Below are positions 1 through 6,592 of a DNA stretch of 13,831 nucleotides, piece by piece. The translations under genes and the position numbers were made by a program. The stretch is from the NCBI GenBank assembly GCA_947449515.1, contig CANFSD010000026.1, positions 1 to 13,831 on the forward strand. The letters are read 5' to 3'. Position 1 is the first letter of the stretch. Every line of letters begins with the position of its first letter. Under the pieces are notes generated by a model. The model was not told the DNA's origin. It saw only the letters and a program-made list of their open reading frames with translations, and did not search any database. Origin of the DNA: Bacteroidota bacterium (GTDB lineage Bacteria > Bacteroidota > Bacteroidia > UKL13-3).

Positions 1-923
1 CTTACATTCGAATTCTCTTTCATGTATTTTTCTATGATCTTATAGCCTGCAAATACACCTATTGCAGGTGCTGATTCTTGAGGCACGCCAGTAGCAATGG
101 TAAAGGGACCATCATTAAAATAGCGCATGTATTGGTTCGGCTCAACATTGAAAAGCATTTTATTTTCTACCAGGTGAGCCCAAACCATTGCTTCATTGTT
201 TTGTGCCCATTCCAATTGTTTTTGCGTGTAGCCAAAAATCAAAGTATCCGAAACGTTTGGCATAATTTGTTTCATAAAATAGCGCACCTTACCCTCAAAC
301 AACATCATGGCTAAAAAACGTTTATCTGTTAATTGTCCTTCAAACTTACCTATAGCTAAAGCCTTGATGGTATTGGGAACAAGGTATTCCCTCCTCAATT
401 TTGCCACCATAAAAGTAGGGAATTCCAGCGCAGGATAGAGGGCATATTTTTCACCCAAAAACATGTCCAATCCAATACCTATAATAGAATCATAACTTAC
501 ATTAACAAAACCAAATTCTGAAATAAAAGTAACAAAGCTAGGTATTCTATTCTTTGGAAATGCTGCTTTATAATTGGTCATAGCTTCAGACAAACCTGCT
601 TCAATATCATTCAAATCTGGAAATACAGAATCTACTTCATGTTTCAATTGTATGATACTTGGATGCGCTACAAACTGACTCAAACTTGGTTGAAAGGCTT
701 CTGCACTCTCATCCTCAGAGATACTTAAAATATCTTGGGCAAAACTGTTAAAGAACACGCCATACCTTTCTTGCAGTTTATAAAAATGATCTGGTTTGTT
801 TACAGAATTCTTGTCAAACAAATCTTGTTCAAAGCGAATAACATGAACTGGAATAGTTTCTTTTCTACAGGCAGAAATTATTAAGATTCCAAAAAATAAT
901 AGGGAAAGGATTAAACGCTTCAT
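1..923 (-). CDS. gldB: GldB-type gliding motility lipoprotein (3' end outside window)
   Basis: Reading leftward from an ATG at 923-921, an open frame of 307 codons runs to the window edge without a stop. The protein starts with a lipoprotein signal peptide (MKRLILSLLFFGILIISAC), so the likely lipidated residue is Cys19. Features I recognise from the GldB family are the early 'RFEQDLFD' block (30-37), 'IGLDMFLGEKYALYP' (150-164), 'EGKVRYFMK' (210-218), 'DGPFT' (271-275) and the near-terminal 'P-A-I-G-V-F-A-G-Y-K-I-I-E-K-Y-M' region (286-301). Known members are about 320 residues, so perhaps 10-20 residues are missing. GldB is a cell-envelope lipoprotein needed for gliding in Flavobacterium johnsoniae and also found in non-gliding Bacteroidota; its biochemical role is unclear. 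The Cys is followed by RKET, not an obvious acidic export signal, so surface exposure is not suggested. The gene is divergent from nadE, a pairing I recall from flavobacteria. gldC often lies downstream but would be outside the window. Confidence 0.85.
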   Translation of the reverse strand, partial: MKRLILSLLFFGILIISACRKETIPVHVIRFEQDLFDKNSVNKPDHFYKLQERYGVFFNSFAQDILSISEDESAEAFQPSLSQFVAHPSIIQLKHEVDSVFPDLNDIEAGLSEAMTNYKAAFPKNRIPSFVTFISEFGFVNVSYDSIIGIGLDMFLGEKYALYPALEFPTFMVAKLRREYLVPNTIKALAIGKFEGQLTDKRFLAMMLFEGKVRYFMKQIMPNVSDTLIFGYTQKQLEWAQNNEAMVWAHLVENKMLFNVEPNQYMRYFNDGPFTIATGVPQESAPAIGVFAGYKIIEKYMKENSNV

Positions 924-967
924 TAAAAATATTTTATTATACCAGTTTTTGCTTCAATAACTAAACA

Positions 968-998
968 CTTGCAATATCTGTATTTGCTATTAAATTTG
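968..998 (+). promoter_or_regulatory. Bacteroidota-type promoter for nadE
   Basis: CTTG at 968-971 is followed, after 19 bases, by TAAATTTG at 991-998. This fits the Bacteroidota housekeeping promoter (TTTG or TTG near -33, TAnnTTTG near -7) with one mismatch in the -33 element. Transcription would start near 1003-1006 and give a leader of about 110 nt before the nadE GTG. The site sits in the 190-bp divergent gap between gldB and nadE. I saw no equally good match for gldB on the other strand. Confidence 0.55.
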
Positions 999-1113
999 AA
1001 GAGAATAAGTGCAAAAAAATAAGACAATTCATTTTTTTTAAATCTAGGAAATGAAATTCGCTTTATTTGTAGCCTTGGTTCGAACCGAAAACAATCTATT
1101 CTAATCCCAAAGC

Positions 1114-2769
1114 GTGAAAATAACATTATCGCAACTGAGTTTCCATACAGGTAATTTTGAAGGAAATACACAGAAAATAATAGATGCTATTCATACAGCA
1201 AAATTAAACGGCACAGATTTAATTGTCTTTTCTGAGTTGGCCACCTGTGGTTATCCCGCGCGTGACTTTTTAGAATTCAAAGATTTTATTGCACAAGCCG
1301 AAGCAAGCATTGATACTATTGCAAAGCATTGTGTAGGCATTGCAGCAATTGTAGGTTCGCCCCGAACCAATCCTATTATAGAAGGTAAAGATTTATTTAA
1401 TTCAGCTTACTTTTTGGAAGAGGGTAAAGTAAAACAAGTAACAGATAAAACTCTTTTACCCAATTACGATATTTTTGATGAATACAGGTATTTTGAGCCT
1501 AATAAATCATTTCAGGTAATAGCATTTAAAGAATTTAAAATTGCTTTAACCATTTGTGAAGACTTATGGAACCTGAACGACAATCCAATGTATATTACCA
1601 CACCATTGGATGAACTCATTAAACAAAACCCAGATTTCATTATCAATATTGCGGCATCGCCGTTTTCAAAAACACAAATTGCAGAACGCAGAAACACCTT
1701 ACAAGGCAATGCTAAAAAATACCAGCTACCCTTATTTTACGTAAACCATATTGGCGCACAAACCCATTTAATTTTTGATGGAGGTAGTTCTGTTATTTCC
1801 TCAAATGGAGAGGTTTTTTCAGAACTAGCCTATTTTAAAGAGGATGAAAAATCTTTTGAAATTCAAAAAGAAAACCAACTCATCATTCAGGCATTAGATG
1901 AAAATAACGCATTAAAATTAGATAGAAATAAATACCAAGACATAGAAGATGCTTTGGTTTTAGGAATAAGACAATATTTTCAAAAGCTTGGTTTTACAAA
2001 GGCTATCTTGGGTTTATCTGGTGGAATTGATTCTGCCCTGGTAAGTTATTTGGCAGAAAAAGCACTTGGCAAAGAAAATATATGGGCTGTTTTGTTACCC
2101 TCTCAATTTAGCAGCCAACACTCCATTGATGATAGCATTGCATTGGTAAATAATTTAGGAATTAAGCACAGCATTATTCCTATTGAAAATACTTACCAAT
2201 CTTTTATGAGCACATTGGAACCTTTTTTTGCAGGAACCTCCTTTGGGTTGAGCGAAGAGAATTTACAATCTCGTTCGCGTGGGGTAATATTAATGGGTTT
2301 GGCCAATAAGTTTGGCTATATCTTGTTAAACACCAGCAATAAAAGTGAATTAGCCGTGGGTTATGGCACCTTATATGGTGACATGTGTGGTGGAATTTCT
2401 GTTATTGGCGATTTGTATAAAACAGAGATTTTTGAACTTTGTGTTTATATCAACCGAGAAAAAGAAATTATTCCAAATAATATTCTTACCAAGGAGCCTT
2501 CTGCAGAATTACGTCCCGACCAAAAAGACAGTGATAGCTTACCTCCCTATGAAACCTTGGATCAAATCTTACATTTTTATATTGAAGATAGACTTGGTCC
2601 GAGCCAAATTGAAGCCAAAGGTTTTGAGAGGGCTTTGGTTCAAAAAATATTGAAGATGGTAAATATGAATGAATGGAAACGCTGGCAAGCACCACCTGTT
2701 TTACGTGTTTCTAAAAAAGCATTTGGACCAGGAAGACGCGTACCAATATCGGGTAAGTATTTATACTAA
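1114..2769 (+). CDS. nadE: Glutamine-dependent NAD+ synthetase
   Basis: The enzyme converts deamido-NAD+ to NAD+ with ATP and glutamine, the last step of NAD synthesis, in the cytoplasm. The N-terminal nitrilase-type glutaminase domain (about 1-260) has the expected triad: Glu41 in 'VFSELATCGYP', Lys112 in 'TDKTLLPNYDIFDEYRYF', and Cys148 in 'LTICEDLW'. The 'NHIGAQTHLIFDGGS' stretch (211-225) is also typical. The C-terminal synthetase domain (about 275-551) opens with the ATP-binding loop 'LGLSGGIDSALV' (299-310) and contains 'NTSNKSELAVGYGTLYGD'. The length of 551 residues is normal for the two-domain form. The start is a GTG: an in-frame TAA lies at 1102-1104, and the next Met is near residue 159, inside the glutaminase domain, so no ATG start is possible. 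No Shine-Dalgarno is visible. The stop overlaps the stop of the convergent phosphoesterase gene. Confidence 0.97.
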   Translation: MKITLSQLSFHTGNFEGNTQKIIDAIHTAKLNGTDLIVFSELATCGYPARDFLEFKDFIAQAEASIDTIAKHCVGIAAIVGSPRTNPIIEGKDLFNSAYFLEEGKVKQVTDKTLLPNYDIFDEYRYFEPNKSFQVIAFKEFKIALTICEDLWNLNDNPMYITTPLDELIKQNPDFIINIAASPFSKTQIAERRNTLQGNAKKYQLPLFYVNHIGAQTHLIFDGGSSVISSNGEVFSELAYFKEDEKSFEIQKENQLIIQALDENNALKLDRNKYQDIEDALVLGIRQYFQKLGFTKAILGLSGGIDSALVSYLAEKALGKENIWAVLLPSQFSSQHSIDDSIALVNNLGIKHSIIPIENTYQSFMSTLEPFFAGTSFGLSEENLQSRSRGVILMGLANKFGYILLNTSNKSELAVGYGTLYGDMCGGISVIGDLYKTEIFELCVYINREKEIIPNNILTKEPSAELRPDQKDSDSLPPYETLDQILHFYIEDRLGPSQIEAKGFERALVQKILKMVNMNEWKRWQAPPVLRVSKKAFGPGRRVPISGKYLY

Positions 2770-4070
2770 GCCGTTCTATTTAAGGTAAACACTGTAATTT
2801 CTGGCATTATCCCTACCCTACCTGGGTAACCTAAAAATCCGTAACCACGGTTTACATATAGCATTTGCTTTTCTATTTTGTATAAATCTGCCCAATGCGG
2901 ATAAATATACTTAGAAGGACTCCAGCGGTAATTTCCCAATTCAATTCCAAATTGAAAACCATGCGTATGCCCAGAAAGGGTAAGGTCTATATCTGGATGC
3001 TGTTTAGATATGATGGTATCAAAATGGCTTGGATCATGTGACAATAAAATTTTAACAGGCACATCTGGCATTCCCGCTTTTGCTTTGTCTATATCACCAA
3101 ATTTTTGAAAACGACCTCTATCTCCCCAATTTTCAACACCCACCAAGCCAATACGCTTGTTTTCTTTTTCCAATAAAACATGCTCATTGCGCAATAAATG
3201 CCAACCCATATTTTTATGAGTATCTACCAAATCTTGCAAGTTTTTTGCTTTCTCTTCAGGTGAATTCCAATCGGTAACATAATCGCCATAATCATGGTTT
3301 CCAAAAATAGAGTAAACACCCATTGGTGCTTTTATTTCGCTAAACATATCAGCCCACTCGTTGGCTTCATTGGTCCTGTTATTTACAAAATCACCTGTAA
3401 AAAATGCCACATGGGCTTTTTGCTCTTTAATTAATTTAATGCCTCGGTAAACAGCATCTCTATCTAGAAACGAACCGCAATGCACATCCGAAATTTGCAA
3501 TAATTTGATCCCATCAAATGCTTCTGGCAAATTGGGCAATACCAAATTTACTCTACGTACTTGATAGTTGTAGGCACCTGAGGTAAGTCCTCTTGATAAA
3601 ATAACAAAGGGAACAGCACCGGCCACAATTCCGGCCCTGGCAATAAATTGAGAACGGGTAATTTTAGTGGTATCCGCTTCAATAGATTCTTCCATTTCTT
3701 CCTCCTCAGCTTCTTTTTCTCGGTGCAAAAAATTACGTTCAATTACATGCCAAATCCACATGAACAGTCTTTTAATATCATCTAGAACGATGAATAAAAA
3801 TGTTATTAACTTAGAGGCATATATTACAAAGAACATTGCCTGCACATAACTTTTTAACGTTTTAAAATTAAGGGCAAAGAATTCAAAATTAGCCAAAAGA
3901 GTTACAAGCAATAATAGCGTTGGAATTCCCCAATACAGGGATTTAATGCTTACTCGGTACCATTTTGGCTTGTTTTTAATGAGTACTTTAACCGCTTGCC
4001 AGATATATAAATCTAGCAAAACAATAAATAAAGTAAAACCTAAAAACATTTTTATTTTAAAAGATTGCAT
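2766..4070 (-). CDS. Membrane-anchored calcineurin-like metallophosphoesterase (YkuE/YaeI type)
   Basis: A 434-residue protein with a membrane N-terminus and a C-terminal binuclear-metal phosphoesterase domain (about 185-430). The metal motifs are complete and in order: D195/H197 in 'LLQISDVHCGSFLD', D227 in 'FFTGDFVNNRT', N258/H259 in 'FGNHDYGDY', H345 in 'LLSHDPSHFD', and H368/H370 in 'LSGHTHGFQFG'. The N-terminus has hydrophobic segments near 8-28, 46-66 and 77-97. A charged, very acidic loop follows (117-134), then a segment 'TRSQFIARAGIVAGAVPFVI' (138-157) that resembles a Tat signal with one arginine replaced. This would place the catalytic domain on the periplasmic side. Relatives include B. 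subtilis YkuE and E. coli YaeI; Chlamydia LpxG, a lipid A UDP-diacylglucosamine hydrolase, has the same fold. The substrate cannot be read from the sequence. The ATG at 4070 directly precedes the first membrane segment. Confidence 0.88.
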   Translation of the reverse strand: MQSFKIKMFLGFTLFIVLLDLYIWQAVKVLIKNKPKWYRVSIKSLYWGIPTLLLLVTLLANFEFFALNFKTLKSYVQAMFFVIYASKLITFLFIVLDDIKRLFMWIWHVIERNFLHREKEAEEEEMEESIEADTTKITRSQFIARAGIVAGAVPFVILSRGLTSGAYNYQVRRVNLVLPNLPEAFDGIKLLQISDVHCGSFLDRDAVYRGIKLIKEQKAHVAFFTGDFVNNRTNEANEWADMFSEIKAPMGVYSIFGNHDYGDYVTDWNSPEEKAKNLQDLVDTHKNMGWHLLRNEHVLLEKENKRIGLVGVENWGDRGRFQKFGDIDKAKAGMPDVPVKILLSHDPSHFDTIISKQHPDIDLTLSGHTHGFQFGIELGNYRWSPSKYIYPHWADLYKIEKQMLYVNRGYGFLGYPGRVGIMPEITVFTLNRTA

Positions 4071-4241
4071 GCTTATTTAATTACGTTTCAAATTAACAAA
4101 AGAAATATTGTTTAGTTTAATTATTTCGATAAGAATTCGATGAATTGATGAAAATAATTGGGTAAAAGAATTGAATAAATAAAAACAAAAAATAAAGAAG
4201 TTGCGAATCAGGATTTCTTTGTTAAAATTGCATGCAACAAA
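4071..4241. other. Divergent intergenic region, very AT-rich
   Basis: This 171-bp gap separates the starts of the phosphoesterase (-) and mtgA (+), so it should carry promoters for both. It is strongly AT-rich with purine-rich runs near 4160-4200. I found only imperfect matches to TAnnTTTG (for example TACGTTTC at 4082-4089) and none with a convincing -33 partner. There is no open frame, hairpin or repeat I would defend. Confidence 0.4.
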
Positions 4242-4964
4242 ATGGGAAAAACAACTAAAGCTATTGCAAAAAAACTTGGTCGCTTAAAAGACTTTCTTTT
4301 TAAGGTCTTTATGCTATCCTTTCAAGTGAGTTTGTTTTTAATTATTATGTACAGGGTTGTTCCTGTTCCTATTACGCCATTGCCCATTGTAAGACTTTTT
4401 GAGCAGGCTTTTGGCGACGATCCGATGAGACTAAGAAAAGATTGGGAAAGCATTGAAAGCATGGGTAAGAATATTTGTTTGGCCAGTGTTACTGCAGAGG
4501 ACCCTAAATTTTTCCAGCATTATGGTTTTGATTTTGAGCAAATATTTGAATCTATAAAAAAGAGTTTTGATAAGGGTAAAAAACCAAGAGGTGCGAGTAC
4601 CATTAGTCAGCAAACAGCTAAAAACTTGTTCTTTACTCCAACCCGCAGTTGGCTGCGCAAAGGCTTAGAAGTTTATGTAACGGTTTGCCTGGAGTTGTTT
4701 TGGACAAAAAAACGCATCCTAGAAGTTTATTTAAATATCATTGAAATGGGAAATGGCATCTATGGTGCAGAGGCAGCCGCCTTGTTTTATTTCAACAAAC
4801 CTGCCTCGAACCTAAGTCAATCCGAAGCCGCAGCTATAGCCGCTTGTTATCCTAACCCACGCAGGTGGAAAGCAAATAAACCTTCAAGGTATATTAAAAA
4901 GAAGCAAGCATTAATTACACGATTCATGTATAAAATTGGGCCTTTACCTTGGACCAAGAAATAA
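4242..4964 (+). CDS. mtgA: Monofunctional peptidoglycan glycosyltransferase (GT51)
   Basis: The enzyme polymerises lipid II into glycan strands on the outer face of the inner membrane and has no transpeptidase domain. After a basic cytoplasmic start, one membrane segment (about 20-39) anchors the catalytic domain. GT51 signatures are clear: 'ASVTAEDPKFFQHYGFDFEQ' (81-100), with Glu86 as the expected catalytic residue; 'RGASTISQQTAKNLFF' (116-131), close to the usual GGSTISQQ; 'KRILEVYLNIIEMGNGIYG' (157-175); and 'SEAAAIAACYPNPRRW' (194-209). The 240-residue length is standard for MtgA. An ATG at 4232 is out of frame, so 4242 is the start. The stop codon lies in the A-run of a bidirectional terminator shared with the convergent OmpA gene. 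The enzyme is likely an accessory polymerase beside the bifunctional PBPs. Confidence 0.95.
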   Translation: MGKTTKAIAKKLGRLKDFLFKVFMLSFQVSLFLIIMYRVVPVPITPLPIVRLFEQAFGDDPMRLRKDWESIESMGKNICLASVTAEDPKFFQHYGFDFEQIFESIKKSFDKGKKPRGASTISQQTAKNLFFTPTRSWLRKGLEVYVTVCLELFWTKKRILEVYLNIIEMGNGIYGAEAAALFYFNKPASNLSQSEAAAIAACYPNPRRWKANKPSRYIKKKQALITRFMYKIGPLPWTKK

Positions 4965-4999
4965 AAAAAAAGTCCTGAAAAATTTCAGGACTTTTTTTT
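4963..4999. terminator. Bidirectional intrinsic terminator between mtgA and the OmpA gene
   Basis: AGTCCTGA (4971-4978) pairs perfectly with TCAGGACT (4985-4992) around a small AAAATT loop. It is flanked by eight A on the left (4963-4970) and a T run on the right (4992-4999). The stem therefore has a T tail in both directions and can stop mtgA transcripts and those arriving from the OmpA gene. It fills the whole 36-bp gap, and the left A run includes the last bases of the mtgA stop. Confidence 0.92.
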
Positions 5000-5000
5000 G

Positions 5001-6506
5001 TTAAGGTTTTCTAAGGTCTTCTTGGTCGACCCGAGGCTGACGTCTTTGCACCGGGCGTATGATTCTAAATTCTACTTTACGATCTAGGCCTTCTGTGCTC
5101 ATCTGGTATTTCTGCACGTAAGGATCTTTTGCAGAGAATACCAACATTCGTTTCTCATCAATTTCATAAATCTTATTCAATTTCCTTTTCACCTCTAATG
5201 CTCTTCTTTCGGCTAAACTAAATTGGGTAAGGTTAGGTTTATCATTGTCGGAATGTCCAATAATTACCACTGATGCAGAAGTATCTACCATGAGTATACG
5301 GGCAATTTGTTGCAATAAAGGATATTGCTCAACATGCACTGTAAAATGATTTGGAGGAAAAATAATAGTAGGCAAACCATAGCCACTTTTTGAAATGGTA
5401 ACAAAATCTGTTTGCGGAATAGAGTCGTTAATGCGGTAAATAACTTCATTAGAATCTGAACCACCTGTACCAATTCCTGAAGGGAAATATAGACCCAAAG
5501 CTTGACTAAAGCCATATGGATCTGGATCAATTGAATCTGGAATTCCATCGTCGTCACTATCAAGTGTTTTTCCTTTGCCATCTACCTTATAACCTTCTTT
5601 GGTATTTGGTTCTTGGTCAAGGTAATCAGGAACACCATCTTTATCCGTATCCAATTTCATGGCATCGGTTTGGTCTTTAACGTCCTTTAGGTTTCTATAT
5701 ATTTTATCAACCGGATTACTCCAATCAATATGTCCGCCCTTATTTTTTGTATTAAGGTTGTAAACAATATTGGCAACAAAATAACCATTACAATCTGGCA
5801 AGGTTCCGTCAATATGGGTTAAATCCATATTGTCTTTCACACTTATGTTATAATTGAACTCAAAACCTACATCAAAATTCCTGGTAACTTTTCTTTTAAA
5901 TCCTAAAGTAAGCGGAATAGCCAAAATAGTTTCGTTTGCTTTTCTGGTTATAAGACTTGGTGTGTCTGGAAAATCTCTGGTACTATTGTAATTCAACCTT
6001 CCCACACCCAATCCAAAATAAAAACTGTTACGCGGAAAACTTTGGCGAAAATCTACACTTCCAACATTGAATAATAATTGCAAATTGATATTGGTTACAT
6101 CTGCATGGAAATAGCCATTATCGATTGGTTTTTTATCAGATGGTGCTCCTGAAACTTTCCCTTGCAAGTATTGCAAACGCATTCCCATTACATGTCCGAA
6201 AGAGTATTTTACATACCCACCAAATGCAGGGTATACGGCATCTGCGGCTACATCACCAGAGAAAAATGCCATTCCATAATTAGCGCCAAAAGACAAATGA
6301 TTGTATTTGGTAACTGGAATAATATTCATTGTATCGGTTTCTTTTGCAGGTTTTGCCGCAGGCTTTGATTGGCTATCATCTAGCACACTCATGTCTGGCG
6401 CAGCAAGTTTTGCTTCCGACCCTTTTCTATCTTTTTTGGGAGTAGTTTGTGCAATCGAAACCGATGCAAACAAAACAAAAAACCCTATTAAAAAATTAGT
6501 TCTCAT
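5001..6506 (-). CDS. OmpA-family outer-membrane protein with TSP3-like calcium repeats
   Basis: A 501-residue exported protein that probably ties the outer membrane to peptidoglycan. It has a signal peptide (1-20, ending SIAQ), then a short low-complexity stretch rich in Lys, Ala and Pro (24-56). A barrel-like domain (about 68-255) follows, with alternating hydrophobic strands and Gly/Tyr/Phe turns, ending in 'HIDWSNP' (259-265). Two Asp-rich thrombospondin type 3-like motifs come next: 'DTDKDGVPDYLDQEP' (286-300) and 'DSDDDGIPDSIDPDP' (316-330). The C-terminal OmpA domain (about 380-487) contains 'IIGHSDNDKPNLTQFSLAERR' around residues 415-435; Asp420 and Arg434 or Arg435 are in the positions used to bind diaminopimelate in OmpA. 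The gene lies 86 bp after the two-barrel SPOR gene in the same direction, with no hairpin between, so co-transcription is likely. Its barrel is recognisably related to both barrels of that neighbour. The specific function (porin or structural) is not readable. Confidence 0.9.
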   Translation of the reverse strand: MRTNFLIGFFVLFASVSIAQTTPKKDRKGSEAKLAAPDMSVLDDSQSKPAAKPAKETDTMNIIPVTKYNHLSFGANYGMAFFSGDVAADAVYPAFGGYVKYSFGHVMGMRLQYLQGKVSGAPSDKKPIDNGYFHADVTNINLQLLFNVGSVDFRQSFPRNSFYFGLGVGRLNYNSTRDFPDTPSLITRKANETILAIPLTLGFKRKVTRNFDVGFEFNYNISVKDNMDLTHIDGTLPDCNGYFVANIVYNLNTKNKGGHIDWSNPVDKIYRNLKDVKDQTDAMKLDTDKDGVPDYLDQEPNTKEGYKVDGKGKTLDSDDDGIPDSIDPDPYGFSQALGLYFPSGIGTGGSDSNEVIYRINDSIPQTDFVTISKSGYGLPTIIFPPNHFTVHVEQYPLLQQIARILMVDTSASVVIIGHSDNDKPNLTQFSLAERRALEVKRKLNKIYEIDEKRMLVFSAKDPYVQKYQMSTEGLDRKVEFRIIRPVQRRQPRVDQEDLRKP

Positions 6507-6592
6507 ACAATGGTACTTTGCAGTAAAAATATCCGCTAAGTTAGCCCATTATATGAGAACCAAGAATTTTCTAATAATCAGTTATCTACAAA

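Noticed and set aside
1077..1086. GGTTCGAACC as a tRNA T-arm remnant (possible attachment site)
   Set aside because: No flanking T-stem or acceptor pairing and no other tRNA parts nearby; no integrase or mobile gene in the window.
923..1171. 82-codon open frame on the minus strand across the gldB/nadE gap
   Set aside because: It overlaps the well-supported nadE start and the promoter region, and its product has no recognisable features.
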